Positions 37,030 through 45,850 of a stretch of 64,000 bases of DNA are shown here, piece by piece. The position numbers and the translations under genes are program-made. Positions within the stretch are counted from its first letter, which is position 1. Each line of letters starts with the position of its first letter. Under the pieces are notes generated by a model. It saw only the letters and a program-made list of their open reading frames with translations, made no database searches and was not told where the DNA came from. Origin of the DNA: Mucilaginibacter corticis (lineage in GTDB: Bacteria; Bacteroidota; Bacteroidia; Sphingobacteriales; Sphingobacteriaceae); assembly GCF_007558865.1 (NCBI RefSeq), contig NZ_VLPK01000006.1, positions 1-64,000 on the forward strand, read 5' to 3'.

Positions 37030-37881
37030 ATGACTATGAAAAGATATTTTTTACTCTTCGCTTTGTTGCTGACCGCCGGAAAGGGTTTTGCGCAAGACTC
37101 CAAGTTCTATATATTTTTGTGCTTTGGTCAATCCAATATGGAGGGGAACGCCCGGTTCGATGCTCAGGATACGGCAGGGATCGATCCGCGGTTCAAAGTA
37201 TTACAAGCCGTGGATTGTCCGGATCTTGGCCGGATGAAAGATACCTGGTATACCGCCGTGCCGCCTTTGTGCCGGTGTAAGACCGGATTAACTCCTGCTG
37301 ATTATTTTGGCCGGACCCTTGTTGCGAATCTACCTAAAAGGGTAAAAATAGGTATTATCAATATTTCTGTAGCCGGTTCGAGGATCGAGCTATTTGAAAA
37401 GGACAACTTCCAACCCTATGTCACAAGTGTACCCGGCTGGATGAAAAATATGATCGCTGAATACGAGGGTAACCCCTACGCAAGGCTGGTTGAACTGGCC
37501 CGACTAGCACAGCAAAAAGGTGTTATAAAGGGTATTTTAATCCACCAGGGAGAGTCTAATACGAATGATACCTTATGGACCAGGAAAGTAAAAGGTATCT
37601 ATGATAATTTGATGACTGACCTTAAACTTAAACCCAAAGCGGTGCCTTTACTTGCCGGAGAACTGGTAAGTGCTGATCAGGGCGGCGCCTGCGCTTCCAT
37701 GAACAAAATCATCGCCCGGCTACCGGAAACCATTCCTAATTCCTACGTAATTTCGTCCGAAGGCTGCAGCGCATCCCCGGATAAATTACATTTCACCGCT
37801 GAAGGATATCGCAAATTAGGTACCCGTTATGGGGTCAAAATGCTTGCATTGTTAGGTTATCCTGTCAAGGCAACAGATTAA
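37030..37881 (+). CDS. SASA/CE6-like acetyl-xylan esterase
   Basis: 283 aa, signal peptide ending GKGFAQ. SGNH-type esterase of the SASA family: nucleophile S35 in CFGQSNMEG, the IHQGESN block and D/H dyad in SPDKLHFTAEGYRKLG. It removes acetyl groups from xylan or related glycans. ATG at 37030 or 37036. Last gene of the plus operon, which is about 13.5 kb long. No clear terminator follows; the next gene converges 27 bp away. Confidence 0.87.
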   Translation: MTMKRYFLLFALLLTAGKGFAQDSKFYIFLCFGQSNMEGNARFDAQDTAGIDPRFKVLQAVDCPDLGRMKDTWYTAVPPLCRCKTGLTPADYFGRTLVANLPKRVKIGIINISVAGSRIELFEKDNFQPYVTSVPGWMKNMIAEYEGNPYARLVELARLAQQKGVIKGILIHQGESNTNDTLWTRKVKGIYDNLMTDLKLKPKAVPLLAGELVSADQGGACASMNKIIARLPETIPNSYVISSEGCSASPDKLHFTAEGYRKLGTRYGVKMLALLGYPVKATD

Positions 37882-37908
37882 ATTCTGCCGCTATATGAAC
37901 GACAATAC

Positions 37909-38565
37909 TTAATTATACAAGATTTTATTATAAAATTCACCCGTAAAGTCACCGGAAAAGTGCAATATGTTTGTTAAGCCATCAAACTCAGGTGGCTGAT
38001 GAGTAGTGGTAATGATAACCGCTTTCATGCCGGCGTTAGCGGCCGCTTCTGCTCCTTTGGGCACGTCTTCAAACACCAGACAATTTGCGGCAGGTACTTG
38101 TAAGCGTTCAGCGGCTATCAGATAAGTCTCCGGGTGTGGTTTACTCAGCACCACATCGTCGGCGCTTACGATAGTTTTAAAATAGTGCCGGATATTCAAA
38201 TTATCCAATACATAATCAATATTAAAAGGTATGGCCGCCGAACCGATGGCCATTGGGATATTTTTTTGATAGGCAGCTTCCAAAAACTCATGGAGACCCG
38301 GTAAAAGTTTGAGATGGGGTAGAAATTCCGCCTGGTATTGCTTTTCCTTTGCTATCGATAAACTATTTATTTTTTCCGCAGTAAAGCGCTCCGGACCAAA
38401 AATCCGCACCAAAACTTCAGGGTTTTTACCATACATCTCCTTTTTAACTTCTTCCCAGGTAAAACTGCCCCCTAATTCATTGTTTAACAACCGAAGCCAT
38501 GCCGAGGTATGATATTCCATATCATCGATCATGGTTCCGTTAAGGTCGAAAATAAAAGCCTTCAT
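37909..38565 (-). CDS. HAD-superfamily hydrolase, beta-phosphoglucomutase-like
   Basis: 218 aa, C1 cap (subfamily I). Motif I reads FDLNGTMID: the first Asp (D7) is present but the second Asp of DxD is Asn9, unusual for an active phosphatase or mutase. Motif II TTIV/SADD, motif III KPHPETYLIAAERL and motif IV VFEDVPKGAEAA are intact. It could be a phosphosugar phosphatase with altered chemistry. Last gene of the fucose-cluster direction, 126 bp from the dehydrogenase gene, maybe a separate unit. Confidence 0.8.
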   Translation of the reverse strand: MKAFIFDLNGTMIDDMEYHTSAWLRLLNNELGGSFTWEEVKKEMYGKNPEVLVRIFGPERFTAEKINSLSIAKEKQYQAEFLPHLKLLPGLHEFLEAAYQKNIPMAIGSAAIPFNIDYVLDNLNIRHYFKTIVSADDVVLSKPHPETYLIAAERLQVPAANCLVFEDVPKGAEAAANAGMKAVIITTTHQPPEFDGLTNILHFSGDFTGEFYNKILYN

Positions 38566-38691
38566 TTAAAAGAAATTAATTTTAATTACCGGGGTTAATA
38601 TATAAACTTCAATTCTATTCATCATAAACGGGATTGAAAAATTCAGGGATTCTTTTCTTCTAAAATTTTCTTTTTTATTCTTTATTGTTTA

Positions 38692-39711
38692 TCACAACTC
38701 TACCATGGCCTTAATTACTCCATTAGCGGGATCGAGCCAACTTTCAAATTCTGCCCCGATCTCATCAAAATTTACACGGTGCGTAATGTAGTTGTTTGGA
38801 TCGACTAATCCTTTTTTTATAGAAGCGATGACATGCTCAAAATCGGCACGGGTAGCATTGCGGCTACTCATCAGCGTCGCTTCACGCTTATGAAATTCCG
38901 GATGACTGAAGCTAATCTCGCCTTTCTGCAGGCCAACCAACACATACCGTGCTCCGTGCGCCATATACTGGAATCCATTATTAATGGCACGTTGGCTGCC
39001 GGTACAATCAATAACCACGGTTGGCATATCACCTCCCGTGATATCGTCTAATTTGGCGGTTACATCATCGGTCGTGACATTAATAAGATGGTCGACCTTT
39101 AGGCGGTCGCGGCAGAAATTCAGCCGGGCCTGGTTCATGTCCATTGCGATCACCTTACCACCGGCTATCCGGGCAAATTCCATGGTGCCCAGGCCTATCG
39201 GGCCGGCGCCTATTACCAGTACATATTCGCCTGAACGCACTTCTGCACGCCGTACGCCATGGGCACCAATGGCGAGCGGCTCAACCAACGCCAGTTCATC
39301 AAAACTCAACCCTTCACCATGCACCAGCGCATATTGCGGTACCGACAGATATTCAACCATACCGCCATCGATATGCACGCCGCTAACCTTAATGCTGGTG
39401 CAGCAATTAGGCTTGCCGGAGCGGCAGGCAATACATTTACCGCAATTGAAATAGGGTATGAAGGTAACTGCTTCACCTTTTTCAAAGCCTTCGGCACGAT
39501 TCGGGTCTGCCAGTACACCGGATAATTCATGACCCAAAATTCTCGGATAGCTGAAAAAAGGTTGGGTCCCTTCAAAAGCATGGAGGTCGGTACCGCAAAT
39601 GCCGATGCGTTTGATTCGGATAAGCGATTCGTCAGTGTCGGGAACGGGCATTTCTTTTTCTCCATAAGCCAGTTCGCCGGGCTCTGTGCAGGCTAATATT
39701 TTCATCATCAT
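38692..39711 (-). CDS. Zinc-dependent medium-chain alcohol/polyol dehydrogenase
   Basis: ATG at 39711 (MMMKILACTEPGEL) overlaps the upstream stop as TAATG; the longer frame from 39744 is not preferred. 339 aa. Catalytic zinc region GICGTDLHAFEG and GHELSG, structural zinc loop CGKCIACRSGKPNCC, NAD fold VLVIGAGPIGLGTMEFA. In a fucose operon it may oxidise an L-fuconate-derived intermediate, by analogy with the non-phosphorylative route. Substrate not provable. Confidence 0.85.
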   Translation of the reverse strand: MMMKILACTEPGELAYGEKEMPVPDTDESLIRIKRIGICGTDLHAFEGTQPFFSYPRILGHELSGVLADPNRAEGFEKGEAVTFIPYFNCGKCIACRSGKPNCCTSIKVSGVHIDGGMVEYLSVPQYALVHGEGLSFDELALVEPLAIGAHGVRRAEVRSGEYVLVIGAGPIGLGTMEFARIAGGKVIAMDMNQARLNFCRDRLKVDHLINVTTDDVTAKLDDITGGDMPTVVIDCTGSQRAINNGFQYMAHGARYVLVGLQKGEISFSHPEFHKREATLMSSRNATRADFEHVIASIKKGLVDPNNYITHRVNFDEIGAEFESWLDPANGVIKAMVEL

Positions 39712-40046
39712 TACAGTTGAAAAATCTTGTCCATCAAAACCCATTTTTCGCCATCGCCCGCCCAGGGAAGGGGTTGCTGGAAATTAGACATCAATTCTTC
39801 CCATTCCTTTACTTTTGGGTTCTGGGCATCCTGTTTTGCTTTCTTGGCAGGATCGAGGGTCTCACCGGTCTCCATTACCATAAACAACCGGTTTCCTGTA
39901 CGATAGATCTGCATATCGGTGATGTCCGCGTCCAGGATACTTTTTCGTATTTCCGGCCAGCCGTTGCAGGCTTGATGCCAGCGTTCATATTCCGCAATTA
40001 ATTGTGGGTCATCTTTGAGATCAAGTGCCAAATAGTATGTTTTCAT
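39711..40046 (-). CDS. L-rhamnose/L-fucose mutarotase (DUF718/RhaM-like)
   Basis: 111 aa. Reads MKTYYLALDLKDDPQLIAEYERWHQ, later IYRTGNRLFMVMETGE and NPKVKEWEELM, typical of the RhaM mutarotase fold. It would interconvert deoxy-sugar anomers. Sits between the aldo/keto reductase and dehydrogenase genes, 4 bp and -1 bp apart, so co-translated with them. Confidence 0.9.
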   Translation of the reverse strand: MKTYYLALDLKDDPQLIAEYERWHQACNGWPEIRKSILDADITDMQIYRTGNRLFMVMETGETLDPAKKAKQDAQNPKVKEWEELMSNFQQPLPWAGDGEKWVLMDKIFQL

Positions 40047-40049
40047 AGA

Positions 40050-41075
40050 TCAATCTTCGTTTAAATATTCGTAAGGATAGGATTCATCCATTAGACCCTG
40101 CGTTCTCATTACTCTCCAAAATTCCGGGGGTATTTTGACCGCTGCCATGGCAATATTATCGGCCACTCTTTTGGGATTGGTAGTATTGAGCGCAATACTT
40201 TTTACACCAGGTGCTTTCAAACCGAAATAAGCAGCTACTTCGGCCGGTCTTAACTGATAGGCTAAACACAACTGATCAAAAGCGGTGCGCCACCTGTAAA
40301 GCGCCGCATGATTTTCCGGATCAACAGCCTGGTAGTTATAGTAGTCAGAGCCCGTAAGAAATCCCCCGTTGAAAACGGCAGAATTGATAATAGCTACGCC
40401 CGAACTTTCCAGCTTTTTCATAAAAATCACCAGTTCGCGCGGATGACTGTGTACGGTCATGCTATTGGCGATCATTACCCAATCCAGCTGAACGTCACGG
40501 CTGATCCTTTCAATTACCCGCCAATCTTTAGAGCCGATGCCGACAGCTTTTACCTTGCCGGATTCTTTTAATTCGGCAAGTGCGCTGTAAGCACCAAGAA
40601 TATCCCGGTAACGCTGTTCTTTGTCTGCCTGATCGGCGGCTCCCGCCAGGTATTCATCCGGATCATGCACTGAAACCAGTTGTGCCTGATAACCGTTCAA
40701 TAGCATGTTGCCTTGTTCGAAGCATTCCAAAATCCCATCATAACTGATCTTTTGCCGGGCATCATACTGTAGTTCTTTCCAAACCCCGGGTTCAAAAGTG
40801 GGCTCAGAGGTAGTCAGTTCAGTACGTAGCCAGCCAAGTTTATTGCTGATCAGTACTTCGTCCGGCGCCACCCGCAATCGCCTTAAACATTTGCCCAAAG
40901 ACTCCAGAGCCAAACCTGCGCCGTATTTACCGGCCGAGTCGAATACGACAGGCTTTTTTGAATGCCTGATACATTCGGCAACAATATCCTTTTTATCCGT
41001 ATCGCTGAGCGCGACATATAGATTTCCAAGGCCGCTTGTACCAAATAAAATTGGTGGTAATTCTAAATTTGTCAC
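40050..41075 (-). CDS. Aldo/keto reductase, probable L-fucose dehydrogenase
   Basis: 341 aa. Aldo/keto reductase barrel: FGTSGLGNLYVALSD, VFDSAGKYGAGLALESLG (Asp-Tyr region), LLISNKLGW (Lys), LVSVHDPDEYL (His). Matches the D-threo-aldose/L-fucose dehydrogenase group, which oxidises L-fucose to fuconolactone. No fuconolactonase or fuconate dehydratase gene is in the window. 120 bp downstream of the GH29 gene. Confidence 0.87.
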   Translation of the reverse strand: MTNLELPPILFGTSGLGNLYVALSDTDKKDIVAECIRHSKKPVVFDSAGKYGAGLALESLGKCLRRLRVAPDEVLISNKLGWLRTELTTSEPTFEPGVWKELQYDARQKISYDGILECFEQGNMLLNGYQAQLVSVHDPDEYLAGAADQADKEQRYRDILGAYSALAELKESGKVKAVGIGSKDWRVIERISRDVQLDWVMIANSMTVHSHPRELVIFMKKLESSGVAIINSAVFNGGFLTGSDYYNYQAVDPENHAALYRWRTAFDQLCLAYQLRPAEVAAYFGLKAPGVKSIALNTTNPKRVADNIAMAAVKIPPEFWRVMRTQGLMDESYPYEYLNED

Positions 41076-41195
41076 ACGCTGCTTGCCTTATTGATTAATT
41101 TTGTTATCGGGATTTAACTGATAGGATAAACTGCTTCATGCTTATTACAACATCATACATACTGTAGGGTGCCCAAGTTATGGAATCTCCAAAAC

Positions 41196-42836
41196 TTATG
41201 CGATTGCTCCTTCTATTTTTAGGGCAAATGCATTTTTGCCCGGCGCTTGTTCCGGTAAATTTACTATTAAACCGTCAATCTTTTGCGCAAATTCCAACGG
41301 TCGAGGATACCCTAATAAGCTTACCTTTTCTACTTTTCCAGCATTCCCGTTGTTCAATGTTTTGATCACAGCGGTTTTGTCAGCGGGCCAGGCTAACAGG
41401 GTAGCATATAAAGTTTTATCTTTTTTAACAAAGCGTATATCTGCCGCTCCAAATGGCTTGCCCTTACCTTCATTAAAACCCTGTGCACTTAATGGTGCCG
41501 CAGATTCTATCGCCGGCCCTTCGCCAAACAGTTTCCATGGCCGGGTGCCATAAATACTTTCGCTGTTAATTTGCATCCAGGCCGCTATATCTTCCACTAC
41601 CGCACGTTCTTTATCATCTATGGTCCCATCGCCCCTTACCGGGATATTCAGCATCAAGTTACCATTTTTGCTCACTACATCAATGAGCGTGTGAATAACG
41701 GTTTTGGCGCTTTTGTATTGGTTGTGCTCATAAATGCGACGGTCATAATGCCAGCCACCTATGCAGGTGTCGGTTTGCCAGGGTTGGTCTTCGATCTGGT
41801 TGCTTTGACCGCGTTCAATATCCCATACCATACATTTACGCTGCTGCTCATTCAAGATCTTACCGAAAATTAGGGCATCTAACTTCCCATGCTTTTTTAT
41901 ACTTTTATTGTAGAGGTGTGCCGCTATCCGTAAGCCGGCATCACTAAGGGGCCATAACGGCAAAGCGGTATCATCAAAATACACCACGTCCGGGCCGTAC
42001 TTATCAATCAGGTCAATAGTACGCTGATAAAATTTTTCACAGTAATCTTTTGACGGCGGAGTTACACCATTTCCCCAATTCCACTGGCGATGGATCATTC
42101 CATCATCTAGACTATTTTGACTTAAAGGGTGGTTTTGCGCATATAATTCCTGCGGATCTTCCCCGTTCCACCATTTACCGGTACCATTGGCTTTGGTCAC
42201 TTTACCATCGTACGGAATGCCCGCCATTGGCCCGTTTTTATCTGCCCGTTGCGCCGTTTCCATCCAGCTCCAGGCATGCGCGGCATGCACGCTGACGCCA
42301 AACCGTAACCCATGATGTTTGGCAGCTTTGGCCCAACCACCTACCAAGTCTTTTTTGGGGCCCATACGCGTCGAGTTCCATTGCTGGTACTTGCTGTTAT
42401 ACAAATCAAAATTATCGTGGTGATTAGCCAGCGCCATAAAATATTTGGCTCCTGCTTTTTTATAAAGACCAATTAATTCTTCCGGGTCCCAGTTCTCTGC
42501 CTTCCATTCATGAATAACATCTTTAAAGCCAAACTTAGACGGGTGCCCGTATTTGTCGCAGTGATATTTGTATTGATCACTGCCTTCCTGGTACATGCCG
42601 CGCGCATACCAGTCGCCACGTTCGGGCTGGCACTGCGGCCCCCAATGCGCCCACATACCAAACTTAGCATCGCGAAACCAATCTGGCACCTGGTATTGTG
42701 TCAACGAATCCCAGGTGGGTTTAAAAGGATCGGTATAAGGCGCTTTTAATAAGCGGACCGCGTAACTCTTTGAAAGATACAATGAAGACAGCCCGGCTGC
42801 CATTCCTTTTATTAAGATTCGTCTTTCCATATACAT
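41196..42836 (-). CDS. GH29 alpha-L-fucosidase
   Basis: 546 aa. N-terminus MERRILIKGMAAGLSSLYL has a twin-arginine-like motif followed by a hydrophobic stretch, so Tat or lipoprotein-free export is possible. GH29 core: WFRDAKFGMWAHWGPQCQPERGDWYAR, FMALANHHDNFDLY, and nucleophile in GPDVVYFDDTALPLWP. It would free L-fucose for the downstream oxidation genes. Its promoter region carries a 12-bp palindrome shared with the AraC regulator. Confidence 0.9.
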   Translation of the reverse strand: MYMERRILIKGMAAGLSSLYLSKSYAVRLLKAPYTDPFKPTWDSLTQYQVPDWFRDAKFGMWAHWGPQCQPERGDWYARGMYQEGSDQYKYHCDKYGHPSKFGFKDVIHEWKAENWDPEELIGLYKKAGAKYFMALANHHDNFDLYNSKYQQWNSTRMGPKKDLVGGWAKAAKHHGLRFGVSVHAAHAWSWMETAQRADKNGPMAGIPYDGKVTKANGTGKWWNGEDPQELYAQNHPLSQNSLDDGMIHRQWNWGNGVTPPSKDYCEKFYQRTIDLIDKYGPDVVYFDDTALPLWPLSDAGLRIAAHLYNKSIKKHGKLDALIFGKILNEQQRKCMVWDIERGQSNQIEDQPWQTDTCIGGWHYDRRIYEHNQYKSAKTVIHTLIDVVSKNGNLMLNIPVRGDGTIDDKERAVVEDIAAWMQINSESIYGTRPWKLFGEGPAIESAAPLSAQGFNEGKGKPFGAADIRFVKKDKTLYATLLAWPADKTAVIKTLNNGNAGKVEKVSLLGYPRPLEFAQKIDGLIVNLPEQAPGKNAFALKIEGAIA

Positions 42837-42874
42837 TTTATTGCTTTCGACTAATAAGATAAACGCTCATTAAC

Positions 42875-42886
42875 CATCAGCTGATG
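42875..42886. promoter_or_regulatory. Palindrome CATCAGCTGATG, possible operator
   Basis: Perfect 12-bp palindrome 38 bp upstream of the fucosidase start, in the 220-bp divergent region with the AraC gene. A second partial copy (GCTGATGAG) lies near 42951. Its binding protein is not known; the AraC regulator is the obvious candidate. Confidence 0.45.
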
Positions 42887-43056
42887 ATAAATTATTTTAT
42901 GTTATGATTGGTGGTCGCTTTATCATCTAAATATTCGCGGCTGATGAGCAAAATTAATAACCGGCGGACGAAATCATTTGATTTAATTAGACTTTGTTTT
43001 ATACAAAACCGACATTTACTTAAAATGGTTTTCTTATCTTTCTTGAAATTTAAGAC

Positions 43057-43938
43057 ATGTTTAAAAGGGTTTTAAAACACAATTTTTCTTTACTGAATGT
43101 TGACCACGCCGATTTGGATATAAAATGGAACTATAAAAATGTTATAAGCCCTTATTACCGATTGTATTACATTGATGCCGGTGAGGGCGAGCTCTCCGAC
43201 GTTACAACCACCTTGCAACTGGAACCTGGTTATCTGTTTATCATTCCAAGTTTTACGCTATGCAATTTGAGCTGTCAAAACTATCTGAGCCAATATTTCA
43301 TTCAGTTCTTTGAAGAATCATCTGATGGCATATCATTGTTTGCTAACAACCGATCGATAATGAAAGTGAAAGCGACTGATGTAGATATCCAAAACTTCAT
43401 TCGGTTGCTGCAGATCAACCCGGGTCGGGGAATCAATCGTTCTGACAATCCAAGCATATACGAAAAGGATATTTTTTACAAGGAGTATAGGGAACTCAAT
43501 AACCAGCAATCTATGTCAACGTTTTTGGAGACACAGGGAATCATCTTACAATTGGTATCTCGTTTCTTAATGCAAGGCGTTTTTAAACATAATGAGGAAA
43601 ATCAGATCCCGGTCAAGATATTAGATGCTATAAGTCATATCCAACTAAATCTTCATAAAGCTCTGTCGGTAAGCGAATTGTCTAAAAGAGCTAATCAAAA
43701 CAGTGACTATTTCTCTCGCTTGTTTCAGCAGCATACCGGCGAACGGCCAGTAAATTATATCAACGAAAAAAGAATTGAAAGGGCGCAGTATTTAATCGTG
43801 ACCACTCAAATGACATTTGCACAGATCGCCGCAAGTACGGGATTTGAGAATGTATTTTATTTTTCAAAAATATTCAAAAAGATCACCGGTATGGCTCCTG
43901 GCAAATATAAACAGCAATCGGAAATAGCACATCTTTAA
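43057..43938 (+). CDS. AraC-family transcriptional regulator
   Basis: 293 aa. N-terminal cupin-like sensor (YYRLYYIDAGEGELSD, LEPGYLFIIPSFTL), C-terminal double helix-turn-helix (ALSVSELSKRANQNSDYFSRLFQQ, then GFENVFYFSKIFKKITGMAPGKYK). It diverges from the fucose cluster and probably regulates it in response to a sugar. Confidence 0.9.
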   Translation: MFKRVLKHNFSLLNVDHADLDIKWNYKNVISPYYRLYYIDAGEGELSDVTTTLQLEPGYLFIIPSFTLCNLSCQNYLSQYFIQFFEESSDGISLFANNRSIMKVKATDVDIQNFIRLLQINPGRGINRSDNPSIYEKDIFYKEYRELNNQQSMSTFLETQGIILQLVSRFLMQGVFKHNEENQIPVKILDAISHIQLNLHKALSVSELSKRANQNSDYFSRLFQQHTGERPVNYINEKRIERAQYLIVTTQMTFAQIAASTGFENVFYFSKIFKKITGMAPGKYKQQSEIAHL

Positions 43939-44227
43939 AGTTTTCGATTGATGAAATACCTCATTTCCAACGAGCGATGTTATCCAACTAACCGTTTGCC
44001 AGGTGACGCTGTCTATTTATACGTCGTTATCACGCTGTCGGGATATTCGGCCGCCGCCTTTTCACTTAAGAGTTTTGCATTATTTTACCTCAAAACTTCC
44101 GCCAGAACTAGCTATAGGTAAAAGAAAAGCAATAATTTTTGCTACCGAGCCCTTTACTTGTATACAATCTTCTCCAAAAGAAACTGGTGATTGATTGATT
44201 AACGATGTCACAAACTTTCGTTTAGCA

Positions 44228-44248
44228 GACCATTAGGTTTAAATGGTC
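44228..44248. repeat. Inverted repeat GACCATT-N7-AATGGTC
   Basis: Perfect 7-bp arms in the 500-bp gap (43939-44449) between the AraC and the lipoprotein genes, which is otherwise without recognisable content except the small frame below. Not followed by T-run. Confidence 0.35.
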
Positions 44249-44313
44249 CGCAAAAATACAAAGCGGCCTTCTCGCTCAGTCGCCCTTGGCATCGTTTGAA
44301 TCAAGTGAAATCA

Positions 44314-44448
44314 ATGAAACAGTCTAAATACGCTTACAGTTTTGCGAAAGCGCTTCGTGATATCGATATAATCTTGAATGGCAATCTGTATTGGATATAT
44401 TTTCAGCCCCAAAATAAGGTCCTTATTGCGGTTGCCCGATCGGCGTGA
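44314..44448 (+). CDS. Possible 44-aa peptide
   Basis: ATG at 44314 gives MKQSKYAYSFAKALRDIDII and ends VLIAVARSA. It is not visibly a shadow of another gene, converges with the lipoprotein gene, and lacks a clear promoter. Could be chance; no homology claimed. Confidence 0.25.
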   Translation: MKQSKYAYSFAKALRDIDIILNGNLYWIYFQPQNKVLIAVARSA

Positions 44449-44449
44449 A

Positions 44450-45745
44450 TCATCGTTTACTGTAATGAACGTTTACAAATGCGCCGCTGGTGATGTTGGT
44501 AATGTTACCGCCGAACGCCAGCGTTGCCGTAAAGGTCCCGGATATCGTCTGATGAACCGGGTCAAAGGCGGTCACTTTGATCAGGCCGCTGCCGCCGGCT
44601 GAATTGCTTTCCCAATTCAGAGGGTAGTCGCTATGGCTGTCGGTTGCCAGGGTGATGCTTGATCCTGTTGTGCCGTTGCAGATGTAATCGCCGGGGGCGG
44701 TAACATTATTGAGCGTCAGGCCGAAATACGCTCCGTGAATGTCCCTGGGCTGCGCAATCGTGAGTTGCCGGGAAACCAGATCAGCCGTTACCAGGGGGAT
44801 GGAAACAGTTTGATTATCCCGGAAATAAGAAAGCTGAGGCAGCGCCGGCGAGGAGGTTAGTTCCAGATTACCGAGGTCCATATCCTGCCCGCTTGGTAAA
44901 AATATTCTGATTTTAACCGGCGCATTCAGACTGCTGCCTGCGGCAGGATTGACGCTGATGTCGTAATAATAAGCTCCATCCAAATCGCCCAGTCTGAAAT
45001 GGCCGGCAGCATCCGCATTGATGGTAAAGGTTTGTACCGGACCTAATGCGGTCAAGATTGCGCCTAGTCGCGCGATCGTAATGCTGGAAGACGCATTTGC
45101 CGGTATGACCGTGCCGCTGATACTACCCGTCTTCGCCTTTTCAAAAACGATGGCGCCCAGGTCCGTCGTTTGACCGTTGCTTACTTTGATGGTTTGAGCC
45201 GGCGGCGTGATATAACCCCATACATCGCTAAAAGTGATGGTGTAGGTGCCAGGCGGGAGATTGGCCTGGATGGTGCCTGATGTGGTGAGCGCGTTCGACA
45301 GCATAGACCTTACGGTACCATCACTGGTAGTATAGCTGATAAATATGCCGGTGGTCAGCCCGGCCGGACTGAAGGTACCCGTTATTTTTCCTGAGCCAAC
45401 ATAGGTATAGATAGTGCCCAGGTCTATATTTTGACCGGCGTAAATTGTGGCTGTCACGCTACTTGCTATTAAAGCCCCTCCCGGTACAAAATCGATAGAA
45501 TAAACGCCCGCAGGCAGTCCGCTAAACTTAAAACTGCCGGAGGCATCGGCCTTTGTTGTGTAATTTACCGGTTGACCGTTAATCGTGGCACTGGCCGTGA
45601 TACTACTCATGGAACCCGGCACCTGGAGCATCCCGCTGATACTGCCTTTGGCTGGTTCGGGCGTTTGCGTTTGCGAATCTTTTTTACAGCCTGCAAAAGT
45701 AAGAAGCAGCAGGCAGGCGAAGTGCAGTAGTTTTTTCATAAGCAT
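44450..45745 (-). CDS. Lipoprotein with repeated carboxypeptidase-regulatory-like domains and DUF6252-like tail
   Basis: 431 aa (ATG at 45745, or 45739 MKKLLHF). Signal with lipobox (LTFAGCKK). Three beta-sandwich repeats: GSISGMLQVPG (about 35-120), GKITGTFSPAG (about 122-205) and GSISGTVIPAN (about 207-295). The C-terminal 130 residues (GSGLIKVTAFDPVHQTISGTFTATL) resemble DUF6252 cell-surface domains. No enzyme motif; a surface adhesin or matrix role is guessed. Monocistronic, divergent from the kinase. Confidence 0.75.
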   Translation of the reverse strand: MLMKKLLHFACLLLLTFAGCKKDSQTQTPEPAKGSISGMLQVPGSMSSITASATINGQPVNYTTKADASGSFKFSGLPAGVYSIDFVPGGALIASSVTATIYAGQNIDLGTIYTYVGSGKITGTFSPAGLTTGIFISYTTSDGTVRSMLSNALTTSGTIQANLPPGTYTITFSDVWGYITPPAQTIKVSNGQTTDLGAIVFEKAKTGSISGTVIPANASSSITIARLGAILTALGPVQTFTINADAAGHFRLGDLDGAYYYDISVNPAAGSSLNAPVKIRIFLPSGQDMDLGNLELTSSPALPQLSYFRDNQTVSIPLVTADLVSRQLTIAQPRDIHGAYFGLTLNNVTAPGDYICNGTTGSSITLATDSHSDYPLNWESNSAGGSGLIKVTAFDPVHQTISGTFTATLAFGGNITNITSGAFVNVHYSKR

Positions 45746-45850
45746 TTAACCACAAAGCTAAATCACAAGCTCGCGCAGGACAATCCCCCATTTTGCGGTA
45801 TTTTGAGGGGAACAGGCACGGTTCGCTATGGGATGTCTTAACTTAGCACG

